The position numbers and the translations under genes are program-made. Positions 46,201 to 55,900 of a DNA stretch of 64,000 nucleotides are shown piece by piece (within the stretch, counting starts at the first letter, position 1; the number at the start of each line of letters is the position of its first letter). Below the pieces are notes generated by a model, which saw only the letters and a program-made list of their open reading frames with translations, was not told where the DNA came from and ran no database searches. Source of the stretch: Isoperla grammatica (Eukaryota; Arthropoda; Insecta; Plecoptera; Perlodidae); the NCBI GenBank assembly GCA_945910005.1, contig OX246747.1:38693190-38757189 (forward strand), in the 5' to 3' direction.

Positions 46201-48510
46201 ACTAGTAGCTGCCTTGGGATCCATTTTTAAGTGCATTTTACAGTTAAACCGTGCATCGTAGAGGGAAACAAGGCTTATTCTGGCATCACTTAGGCACCCT
46301 TACTAGACTCTCATACAACACTAGTAGCTGCCTTGGGATCCATTTTTAAGTGCATTTTACAGCTAAACCGTGCATCGTAGAGGGAAACGGGGCTTATTCT
46401 GGCATCACACAGGCACCCTCACTAGACTCCTATACAACACTAGTGGCTGCCTTGGGATCCATTTTTTATTGCATTATACAGCTAAACCGTGCATCGTAGA
46501 GGGAAACAGGGCTTATTCTGGCATCACACAGACACCCTCACTAGACTCCTATACAACACTAGTGGCTGCCTTGGGATCCATTTTTTATTGCATTATACAG
46601 CTAAACCGTGCATCGTAGAGCGAAACGGGACTTATTCTGGCATCACACAGACACCCTCACTAGACTCCCATTCAACACTAGTAGCTGCCTTGAGATCTAT
46701 ATTTAATTGCATTTTACAGCTAAACCGTGCATCGTAGAGCGAAACGGGACTTATTCTGGCATCACACAGGCACCCTCACTAGACTCCCATACAACACTAG
46801 TGGCTGCCTTGGGATCTATATTTAATTGCATTTTACAGCTAAACCGTGCATCGTAGAGGGAAACGGGGCTTATTCTGGCATCACACAGACACCCTCACTA
46901 GACTCCCATTCAACACTAGTAGCTGCCTTGAGATCTATATTTAATTGCATTTTACAGCTAAACCGTGCATCGTAGAGGGAAACGGGGCTTATTCTGGCAT
47001 CACACAGACACCCTCACTAGACTCCCATACAACACTACTGGCTGCCTTGGGATCTATATTTAATTGCATTTTACAGCTAAACCGTGCATCGTAGAGCGAA
47101 ACGGGACTTATTCTGGCATCACACAGACACCCTCACTAGACTCCCATTCAACACTAGAAGCTGCCTTGAGATCTATATTTAATTGCATTTTACAGCTAAA
47201 CCGTGCATCGTAGAGCGAAACGGGACTTATTCTGGCATCACACAGGCACCCTCACTAGACTCCCATACAACACTAGTGGCTGTCTTGGGATCCATATTTA
47301 ATTGCATTTTACAGCTAAACCGTGCATCGTAGAGTGAAACGGGGCTTATTCTGGCATCACACAGTCACCCTCACTAGAATCCCATACAACACTAGTGGCT
47401 GCCTTGTATAATAATGTCTACTATGTTGCCAGCTCACCCCAACATGCGGGTGTTCATCACCCACGGCGGGCTGCTCAGTCTCCAGGAGGCCGTGTACCAC
47501 GCGGTACCCATATTGGGGATCCCCATCTGCGCCGATCAGTTCTTCAACGTCCAACGGGCCGTGGATCACGGCTTCGCGATCCAGCTGGACTACGAGACCA
47601 TCACTAGTGAGAAGCTAGAGGCGGCGGTGGAGAAACTCCTCACGGACGAGAGGTGAGTGAACCACTTGAGTCAAGTTAACTCTCATCTCACACAACTATC
47701 TAGTAACAGCATAGTGGATAGGGATATTTTCCCGCTGGGAGAATACGGCGTCTGCACACATGCTACATATCTTTTCTGTACATGAATATGAGACGTTTAG
47801 CCAAATATCAATCAATCATAAACAACTCTTTGGATTCACTCTAATATACTTTAACAATGATTCTGGACGGTAGATTAAGATCTTTGGTTCTATTCCAAGC
47901 TGTTTGGTTGCAGCTATCGTATGCTAGCGACCGAGGCGGCCTCTAGGTTCAGAGACCAGCTGACCCCGCCGCTAGAGAAGGCTGTGTTCTATACAACACT
48001 AGGTTACTAAGATCTTTGGTACTATTCCAAGCTGTTTGGTTGCAGCTATCGTATTCTAGCGACCGAGGCGGCCTCTACCGCTAGAGAAGGCTGTGTTCTA
48101 TACAACACTAGGTTACTAAGATCTTTGGTACTATTCCAAGCTGTTTGGTTGCAGCTATAGTATGCTAGCGACCGAGGCGGCCTCTACTGCTAGAGAAGGC
48201 TGTGTTCTATACAACACTATGTTACTAAGATCTTTGATACTATTCCAAGCTGTTTGGTTGCAGCTATCGTATGCTAGCGACCGAGGCGGCCTCCAGGTTC
48301 AGGGACCAGCTGACCCCGCCGCTAGAGAAGGCTGTGTTTTGGACGGAGTATGTCTTACGTCACAACGGAGCTCATCACCTGCGGTCGGCCGCTCTCGACC
48401 TCAATATGTTCCAATATCTGTTGCTGGACGTGTTCGCCGTCCTCCTTCTGGCGGCCATCTTGGGGCCACTCAGCTTCTACGTCGTGTACGGACGCATTCG
48501 GGAGAAATAG
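37208..48510 (+). CDS. UDP-glycosyltransferase A, six exons, complete
   Basis: Exons are 37208-37439, 38374-38588, 40471-40839, 42168-42387, 47433-47652 and 48264-48510 (phases 1,0,0,1,2), 500 aa. UGTs transfer sugar from UDP-sugars to small lipophilic acceptors, usually in the ER membrane. Seen: a signal peptide (ALHAAVWACCAIGCLGA), the SKSH segment where family members carry the catalytic His, an N-terminal FDLIILELD block, DGVVVFCMGSVLG, the signature FITHGG...E...P...P...ADQ for the UDP-sugar, the WTEYVLRHNGAHHLRSAA block, one C-terminal membrane helix and a short tail ending RIREK. Exons 4 and 5 are 220 nt each, exactly as in UGT-B. Intron 1 uses a GC donor (ACAG|GCAAGT). Intron 4 holds the 71-bp and 119-bp arrays; exon 6 is taken from the last of four acceptor copies. 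Exon 1 could also start at an ATG at 37178, but 37208 gives a cleaner signal peptide. Confidence 0.88.
37480..37765 (+). repeat. About nine copies of a 32-bp repeat in UGT-A intron 1
   Basis: The unit is ACTTAAGTACGAGATACTTA with AGTCAAGTGCAT; ACTTAAGT itself is palindromic. Copies run from about 37490 to 37750 with substitutions. The array starts about 50 bp after the exon-1 donor. Confidence 0.85.
38018..38327. mobile_element. Fold-back MITE, family C, in UGT-A intron 1
   Basis: Ends ATAGGGCACTAGCAACACC and GGTGTTGCTAGTGCCCTAT as in 27951-28259, with the same inner sequence. It ends 46 bp before the exon-2 acceptor. Confidence 0.78.
38589..39612. other. UGT-A intron 2, left part
   Basis: AT-rich; a poly-G run follows the donor at about 38621. 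No element or gene recognised in this part. Confidence 0.4.
39613..40255. mobile_element. MITE with GACTA-repeat arms and TAA target duplication, with a nested fragment
   Basis: Ends AGCCGCATTCACATAAATGA and TCATTTATGTGAACGCGGCT are inverted, followed inward by degenerate TGACTATTGACTA repeats. TAA flanks both sides (39610-39612 and 40256-40258). At about 39735-39950 it contains a piece similar to MITE family C (ACAAATGAATCAAAC, GACAAACAACGAG). The arm style matches the element at 57481-57790. Confidence 0.78.
40337..40426. repeat. Perfect-arm hairpin in UGT-A intron 2
   Basis: CATCAAGGTC and TTGATCTCCGCCTAGCGGAG pair with CTCCGCTAGGCGGAGATCAA and GACCTTGATG around a loop of about 20 bases. 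It is about 45 bp upstream of the exon-3 acceptor. Confidence 0.75.
40870..41253 (+). mobile_element. 5S-rRNA-derived SINE with 10-bp target duplication
   Basis: The head contains CACCGAAGTTAAGCAACCTC and GGTGGATGGGTGACC, the internal promoter region of 5S rRNA, as in SINE3-type elements. The body has GGATGGGACGTAAAGCCGATGG, split here as GGATGGGACG and TAAAGCCGATGG, a motif shared by many arthropod SINEs. The tail is (AAAT)n. TGACAGGTAG occurs at 40860-40869 and 41254-41263. It begins 30 bp after the exon-3 donor of UGT-A. Confidence 0.85.
41406..41757. mobile_element. Fold-back MITE-like element in UGT-A intron 3
   Basis: TATAGTTGGCCCAACGAAAG and CTTTCGTTGGGACTAGTATA are inverted with a few mismatches. 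The 350-bp interior has no open frame of note. The target duplication is uncertain. Confidence 0.6.
41825..42138 (+). mobile_element. Dispersed retroelement 3' end, copy 2
   Basis: Same order of blocks as 36850-37165 (ACTGCTACCTTATCGTGGTG, AAGCGTATGCTTCTGGTAGG, pyrimidine tract, TTGCAAAAATATGA) and an (ATCA)n tail at about 42120-42135. It ends about 30 bp before the exon-4 acceptor. Confidence 0.62.
42346..45115 (+). repeat. 71-bp minisatellite, 39 copies of UGT-A exon-4 end plus 5' splice site
   Basis: Each unit has the last about 43 bp of exon 4 (from ACATTAGGGTCC to GCGGACATCTTTG), the donor GTGAGC and about 22 bp of intron (ACTATAGTCACATGCCGACA). CGGACATC occurs at 42376 and lastly at 45074, a distance of 2698 = 38 x 71, so there are 39 copies. 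The first is the functional donor. A variant pair (CATTGTTGG) recurs 284 bp apart (43019, 43303), a four-unit higher-order duplication. The GTGAGC donor is intact in all copies I read. Extending the exon past the first donor gives a stop (TAG in TCTAGCGG) in the next unit. Confidence 0.93.
45133..45170 (+). pseudogene. Relic of a UGT exon-5 start with its acceptor
   Basis: TTCTTCAG followed by CCCACCTCCCATGCGCGTTC resembles the real exon-5 start (CCAG then CTCACCCCAACATGCGGGTG). The similarity lasts about 28 bp. It lies exactly between the 71-bp and 119-bp arrays. It may be a decayed duplicate of the exon-5 boundary; chance similarity is possible. Confidence 0.45.
45165..47405 (+). repeat. 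110-120-bp minisatellite, 19 copies, in UGT-A intron 4
   Basis: The unit holds CCGTGCATCGTAGAGGGAAA, GGCTTATTCTGGCATCACAC, ACAACACTAGTGGCTGCCTT, GGATCCATTTTTAATTGC and ATTTTACAG. CGTGCATCGTAGAG is counted 19 times from 45210 to 47318. Some units are shortened by loss of AGACTCCC. A block of about 460 bp (four units) is repeated: 45201 onward matches 45661 onward. The array ends 28 bp before the exon-5 acceptor. Unlike the other arrays the unit contains no exon sequence that I can recognise, although ATTTTACAG resembles a 3' splice site. Confidence 0.88.
47875..48300 (+). repeat. Four copies of the UGT-A exon-6 acceptor and exon start
   Basis: CTGTTTGGTTGCAG followed by CTAT(C/A)GTATGCTAGCGACC (TATT in copy 2) occurs with exon starts at 47914, 48046, 48155 and 48264 (steps 132, 109, 109). 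Copies 1-3 break off after GAGAAGGCTGTGTTCTATAC and return to intron sequence; copy 4 continues into the true exon (GTGTTTTGGACGGAG). Copies 2 and 3 have lost 23 bp of exon sequence. Confidence 0.9.
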
Positions 48511-49104
48511 TTCCCCCCACTCCTCACGTCCTTATCTTCATAGCCTTATCTTTACATCCTTATCTTACCTTCCTTATCTTCACATCCTTATCTCTACATC
48601 CTTATCTTCACCCCCTTATCTTCACATCCTTATCTTCACTTCCTTATCTTTCCATCCGATCTGTGTGTGTGTGTTGAGTTCTCATCAATATATAATTATG
48701 CACTATAAACTCATAAAGATATAAAAGATATAGTAATATATCAACAACAAAACTGATAGCATTTGATTTGTGCATGACCCAGCGATGATTCATTGCGTTT
48801 TAACCAACGATTTAGGAGTTGGGTAACTTTGTGGATCCAGGAACTTATGTTTGGCTATGTTTGTAATTTTATTTATAACACGTATTTATATTCTATTCAG
48901 TTATAAAACTGATTTATACAAAGGAGGATAATACACAATTAATAATGTAAACATCATAAAATAGCAAGTTTATCAACACAAACAACTATTTAAAAGAGAT
49001 CATAAAACAAACATTAATAAACTGTTTTCAGAACTGATCTATGGTTCTTAGTTAGAAGTAATCACGGCTCTCTAGATCAATTTTTAAAAAATATTGTTCA
49101 TTTA
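48511..49104. other. 3' flank between the converging UGT genes
   Basis: A short tandem of CCTTATCTTCACATCC-like units (16-18 bp) occupies 48528-48655 in the UGT-A 3' UTR. The rest is AT-rich and should hold the polyadenylation sites. Confidence 0.6.
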
Positions 49105-49979
49105 TGCTACGTCCACACGTGTCATTTAAGTGGCTGTGCTTTAAAGTACTTTCATTTAACAACCACTACACGAGCTATCTGTCATATTTTCGTATCACAA
49201 GAGGTCTTAACTAAGGACCGGTCCTAAGTCCTACTGTACCGTGTGTGCTATTATAAATCCATGGTAGGCCTACTACACGGCCCAATTGATAGCTACTTTC
49301 GTAGAAATCACAGTGAACTTAAAATATTGCAAGGCGGTGTTTTAAAGTTTAGTGTTTTGTTTTCTTATACCTCCACAATCTAAAAACAGAGAAATGTGTA
49401 TGTCAAGGTAAGTAAATGATATTTATTTATGTTCACACTTCGAAGTCATAGACGCATTGCCACCATCTTTGAAGAAAGATAAGACCAACTCAGACCGGGC
49501 CTAAATATTTGTCTCAAATGTTTGTTATTTACTAGGGTTTCTTAGCAACGTGGAGTCGAGGCTATGTGTAGGTCCGTATCAGCCAATGGCGTAGTAGTCC
49601 TAAAGTTAGGCCAGGCCTAAGTTAAGACCCCTTGTGAATCCGGCCCTGGTTTTTACTGCTCAGCTTCGTAAGAATTTGTTTAAAATGATGAATTTCGCCG
49701 AATTTTTGGTTCAAGTCTTTCCTTTTGTGTGGCAATGGCGCGAAATATGTAGTTTGACAGTGGACACTTCAATTTAGAGGTTATGTTTTATTGTTTACGG
49801 TAGTCTCACTGCCACCGAATTTGAGAAAAGTAACATTTTAAGAAGGCCGCCAGTCATTTAAGATGGGGTCCTGCAGAACTTTAAATGACATTGACATCTG
49901 ATTTAAGTGAGTGGAGAATCGACTACACAGTACACAGTCATTTAAAGGAGTCGTTTAAATGACACGTGTGGACGTAGCA
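49105..49979. mobile_element. 875-bp MITE with TTA target duplication, containing a nested fold-back
   Basis: Ends TGCTACGTCCACACGTGTCA and TGACACGTGTGGACGTAGCA are perfect 20-bp inverted repeats followed by TTTAA / TTAAA; TTA flanks at 49102-49104 and 49980-49982. Inside, CACAAGAGGTCTTAAC near 49197 and GTTAAGACCCCTTGTG near 49621 form a second inverted pair with GGACCGG / CCGGCCC next to it, so another element is nested. No transposase. Confidence 0.82.
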
Positions 49980-49995
49980 TTAAGGACACCACGTG

Positions 49996-52900
49996 TTAAA
50001 CAGTTCGGCCGTCTTCGGGTGGCGGCACGAAAGCTCGGGTACGCTCGGGTTCCATCTTCGCACAACAGAGTAATCTGAAGACCCTCTTGGCTATCTTAAC
50101 GAACAACAGCGCCGCCAGGATCGCGCCGAGCGCCGTTGCGCCGATCAAGTCCAGCAACAGGTACTTGTAGAGTTTCAAACCGCGCGCCGCGGATCGCAGG
50201 TGTTTGGCGCCTTTATGTCTGATGACGTACTCGGTCCAGAACACAGCCTTCTCGAGGGGCGGGACCGGATGGTCGCGGAATCTGGCGGAAACGAGGCGGG
50301 CGTTCTCGGTGTAGCTACAAACACACAGTGATAATAATAGACTGTATTAGTGATGACGTCAGATTGAATGGCGGACGAGCTATCTGACTCCAAACAACTT
50401 TCCTGAAAAGTAGTTATTATTTAAAGTAGTAATTGTATCATTACAATACTTGACTTATCAATTTAATCAACTTCTTTATCACTGTTTCGTGTTAGGGAAA
50501 ACGAATTATCTGAACGGATAACCCTCGCTACAATGTTTGCAAAAAGAAAACTATCTGTCAACTGTCAACTGTCATGATTGTTTGGAGTCACAAATACGGT
50601 TCGTCATTGGTTGACAGGGGAAACGTGATGTCACACTAATATACTGTATTAATAGTATAATCGTTTGAATGAAACCTGCAGATGCCCCTTTTCAGGGGAC
50701 CATGTATTTTGGGCTGGGCAAGAGTGACAACACCAGTATTTGCCTTCTGACTGAGGAAAATCTCTGAAAAACTTTCAATCAAGGTTCCCTATGGTGAGGC
50801 GAACAACAAACGACTACACTGCAGCGCTTCGAGCGTTCCGGCCACTGAGCTCTGCCTGCTAGAAGTCACCGAAAACCCCTCTAGAAGGCAGTGAAAAGAT
50901 TCCAAAGAAGTCAAGTAGTGTTTCCAACGTCTTAGAAATTCGCGTTGTTGAAAGTTGTGTGTATCCAATATTCAGTGACTGTTGGCCGGATCGCTCGCAA
51001 CGCTCTCTGTGCACTTGTTACGCCTCCCCTTAGAACCGGCGACCTATAGAATGCGAGAACACGCAAGTACCTGTAAATCTTCTCTACTAAGAATGTTACA
51101 GCTGTGACGACAGCAGATTGCTCGATATGTCGAGCCGACTATATAAAACTATATCAAGATCACCTTCTCTTGTGAATGACGTCATTCAGAGCCCAGAGCA
51201 GTGATTGGCTGGTGATGTTGTCATAGTCTAGATAGATGCCGAACCCCGAGCGCTGAGCCTTGTGCACGTTGAAGAACTGGTCGCCGTAAATGGGGATGCC
51301 GACTATAGGCTTGGAGTGATACACGGCCTCCTGCATACCCAGCAGGCCGCCGTGCGTCAGGAAGGCCTTGACGTTAGAGTGCGCTGGAAACAAGAGAACA
51401 TCGATAACAGAAGGCAAAGACCTTAGGATATACAATTAAGATCTTTGTCCTCTAAAAATCCTCCTAGCAGAGTTTTTTAGCTGCTCCACGTGCAGCGAAG
51501 TTTATTAGCCTCACGGGGAATGTGTCCAGTGACAACGCCTGCCAACAGACGCACCGATAGTGTCACATTTGTCACTGCACTATATTATAATCTATGACGA
51601 CCACACCTGGCTGGATACGTGGAGGAACTATATTGTTAAACTTGTCCCAACTCTCTAACTTGTAAGAAATACCAACCTAATTTTCTGCCATCTACTGTAA
51701 ACAGGTAGATTAAATATACTTTACGCCACTGGGTTGGATACACGGTCATTAGTATATTACAGATGCCGTGACTAATGCGGCTTGTGCACTCTGCTAAGTG
51801 GAAGACCGTTTTTACGAATATGTACACGAAAGCAAGAGTTGAAACAGCGTGCATGAAAGGTAAGATTGCTGGGTTTGCATAAAATATTATGTTGGAACTA
51901 CCTAAGACGTCCGCTTGAGGGATCCACTCTTCCAGTCTCACATTCTTGGGAAGCCTCGGTAGCAGACCTCTCCTCTTCCACAGCACCACCTGCTTTAGCC
52001 TCGAGAAGGCGGACAAGAATGCTTCTAGCTTCTCGGGGGCCTCAAAGAACTCGCCCACATGAGAGCCCATGGTGAACACGACCACTCCGTCCGTTGAAGA
52101 GTCCAGGAACGCTTGGAGGTCCTGTAAAGTAGCCTGCTTTAGTCTCGAGAAGGCGTCCAAGAAGGCTTCTAGCTTCTCGGGGGCCTCAAAGAACTCCCCC
52201 ACATGTGAGCCCATGGTGAACACGACCACTCCGTCCGTTGAAGAGTCCAGGAACGCTTGGAGGTCCTGTAAAGTAGCCTGCTTTAGTCTCTAGAAGGCGG
52301 ACAAGAAGGCTTCTAGCTTCTCGGGGGCCTCAAAGAACTCGCCCACATGAGAGCCCATGGTGAACACGACCACTCCGTCCGTTGAAGAGTCCAGGAACGC
52401 TTGGAGATCCTGTAAAGTAGCCTGCTTTAGTCTCTAGAAGGCAGACAAGAAGGTTTCTAGCTTCTCGGGGGCCTCAAAGAACTCGCCCACATGAGAGCCC
52501 ATGGTGAACACGACCACTCCGTCCGTTGAAGAGTCCAGGAACACTTGGAGGTCCTGTAAAGTAGCCTGCTTTAGTCTCGAGAAGGCAGACAAGAAGGCTT
52601 CTAGCTTCTCTTGGGCTCCTGCTTGGAGGTCCTGTAAAGTAGCCTGCTTTAGTCTCGAGAAGGCAGACAAGAAGGCTTCTAGCTTCTCTTGGGCTCCTGC
52701 TTGGAGGTCCTGTAAAGTAGCCTGCTTTAGTCTCGAGAAGGCGTCCAACAAGGCTTCTAGCTTCTCTTGGGCTCCTGCTTGGAGGTCCTGTAAAGTAGCC
52801 TGCTTTAGTCTCTAGAATGCGTCCAACAAGGCTTCTAGCTTCTCTTGGGCTCCTGCTTGGAGGTCCTGTAAAGTAGCCTGCTTTAGTCTCTAGAAGGCGT

Positions 52901-55900
52901 CCAACAAGACTTCTAGCTTCTCTTGGGCTCCTGCTTGGAGGTCCTGTAAAGTAGCCTGCTTTAGTCTCGAGAAGGCAGACAAGAAGGCTTCTAGCTTCTC
53001 TTGGGCTCCTGCTTGGAGGTCCTGTAAAGTAGCCTGCTTTAGCCTCGAGAAGGCGGACAAGAAGGCTTCTAGCTTCTCGGGGGCCTCAAAGAACTCCCCC
53101 ACATGAGAGCCCATGGTGAACACGACCACTCCGTCCGTTGAAGAGTCCAGGAACGCTTGGAGGTCCTGTAAAGTAGCCTGCTTTAGTCTCGAGAAGGCAG
53201 ACAAGAAGGCTTTTAGCTTCTCTTGGAGCTCCTGCTTGGAGCTCGTGTAAAATAACACTCGACTGATCTCTTAGTTGACTGTATTTACGAATGTGTCAAG
53301 AAATATGTTGGTTTTCGTTGAACCACCGTGCATGAAGCGGGATAAAGATGATGGAAGGAAGATGGAAAGTGGAGGAAAAAGAGGAATAGAAAATAGTGGA
53401 GGGATTTGATGAACACATTTTCGGATTAATTATTCTAAAACAAAGGAACAGCCATATTTTAAACGTGTCAGCGTTGCTTACGCCAACTACACGCTATACT
53501 TAAATATATCTTTAAGTAATGTTTATAATTAAATGTTCCGTGTAGTCATCCAGAAATTGTCATTTAAATAAGACAGCCATTTAAAAGTAGCCATTTAAGT
53601 ATAGCGTGTAGAACCCGTATTAGAAGAAGGTTAGCGGGCAATTAAATCTAACAAAATAAATGGCTTTCTCGCTATGCTCATCATTATTTCTGACACATTT
53701 CGGAGATCAGTGCAAAGTTAACCGATGGTCAGTCAGTCAGTCAGTTTCTTTTGGAGTGCTAGATAACCTGTTACCGCCCCCCCCCCCCCCGCCCCCACCT
53801 CCCCCCGGACTCACCGCTGGCAGTTTCCGTGCAGATCCAATGTGCATCCCCGCAACATCCATCACATTCGGCAACATCGGCCTGGGTAGATTCATGCTGA
53901 CGTCATTGTTGACGAAGACGAAGGCGAGCCTCCGTTGCAACTGTTCAGTAGTCGGCCCCTCTTCCCCCCCGTAGAAGTATTGGCTGGTGATCTCGTCGTA
54001 TCTGTCCATCTCACCCATCTTGGTCAGCTTCTTCTCGAGGATGTAGTGAGCGTTGGTGAGGCGCTGCCAGAAGGACATCCGGTCTTTGTAGGCGATGTGC
54101 ACATCCGGTACATAAGAGTAGGGGCTGACGTTGCCCATCATGTCGTGGATCTAAGGGCATGGAGACAACACACTCGTTCACGAACACTTAGGTCCGAATG
54201 CATAGTTCACACTCAAGCCCTCCTCAACTCAGTCTCTCCTCAGCCTCACCTAGCCACCAATCACGGACCGGCATTGCCATGTGAACGACTCTGTGATTAA
54301 TGGCTAGGCGAGGCTGAGGAGAGGCTGAGTTGAGGAGGGCTTAAGTGTGAACTATGCATTCGAGCTTTAGATACGTTAGGAAAGTTGAACGCTCATCCAC
54401 AATGAAAATGAACAGTGCCAGTAAGGTTTTAACCAAGGAGGATTTAGTGTTATGGAGAGGCCTTGCCGTATACTGCGCCGTGCGAGCGCGTGAAGCCGTC
54501 TAGCGCTTCCCCCACTCTCGCACCTCGCCACCACCTTCCCCTACGACAGGCAAGCGGCAAGAGGAGCAATGCTGTTGCACGTTGGAAGTTCAGTCATTGC
54601 AATCTTACCATTTAATGTTGGGATCGGTTTACTGAAGAATACCTTTTTCATCACGCTTGATTTTATAATGGTACCTCGCACTTTCATAGTATATAATAAC
54701 ATATTGTATGTCACACAGAATTATGTATTAATGAACGAAGGAATAACAGGAGGAAAGCTTATAATCAACAAATAAATGTTAATATATTATATATACGTTT
54801 GAAACTTTGTCACGTTTATTTGCACACATACACAATAAAATAGTGTAAAGTATAATGCAATGTTATTAATTATTAATTTAATCAAAAGTAATAGGACTAT
54901 TGGTTTTAATATTACTAATAATTTGTGCCTACTAAGAGTATAATAGTAGAATACATAAAATAGTACAGTATAAAATAAATAGTAAATAATATATAAAATA
55001 ATAAATAAAATAATATAGTAATAGTAATAGTAATAGTAATACATAGAATAGTATAAAATAGTAGAATAGTAGAATGCAACAATGTAGCAATGTAGTTATG
55101 CGTTAAATGTTTATTTGCCAATAGAAATTACCTTCTTCAGATGAGCTGGAAATGCAGGGAAAACCGATGGGACGACATTAGGACGAAGACGAACCGTCTG
55201 ACCAGTCTTATCAAAATCGTCGGGTGTAAAATGTACAGAGCACAAGACGTGTCGTGGTTTGGATTTCCAATCTTTCCGCCTAACAGCGTTCTCCCACTTT
55301 CGTCTTAGGTCTTCATTTTTTGGAAACCTGTAGCACAACAATATAATGCAGTTTAAATGGGACATAACTATAACTATGCCTACTTAGTTAATTATTCCAG
55401 TTAATCTAAGCTCAATTATTGCACTTCGATTTACACTTACCTATGGAAAGTTATCTTGTTTGGTTCACAACACTTCGTATTCCTGTTCGTGCAACCATAA
55501 GCCTCGCAGTTATACACCATCGTAGCATACCAAGAAATAGAAACAAATAGACCAAGACAAAGGCTAGAACACAAAATCGTACAGAACGTTTGGTCTTTAA
55601 TCCAGAACAATGAACGTGGTGTTCGCGCAGTGCCGCGCAGTGCCTGCCTGCCCGACTGCCCGTCTTTCTTGCCTGTACTAATATGGCCGCTCGGGCGTTT
55701 GAGGGGAAATGCTTCCATGGGAATCGGCTTCACGCCGGCGGAGTCAGGGCCTCTCCTCTACACTAAATTCTCCTTGGTTTTAACCAATCGTGTTGGCTGT
55801 TGAGAGCTCATTGTTGCTCATCGGCCAAAAGGAATTCATAGTTGGCCCCTACACCTAGGAGTGCCCATTGTTACCAAGGTTACAGTTGTTTGCATGTTAT

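Noticed and set aside
46370..46737. Overlapping 82-residue open frames in the 119-bp array
   Set aside because: They are repeat copies in an intron, with no similarity to UGT sequence or to any family I recognise.
52069..52815. Plus-strand repetitive frames opposite the UGT-B exon-4 array
   Set aside because: They are antisense shadows of the repeat; the minus-strand frame has clear UGT sequence.
54787..55121. Tyr/Ile/Leu-rich open frames on the - strand
   Set aside because: Low-complexity AT repeat translation; not membrane proteins.
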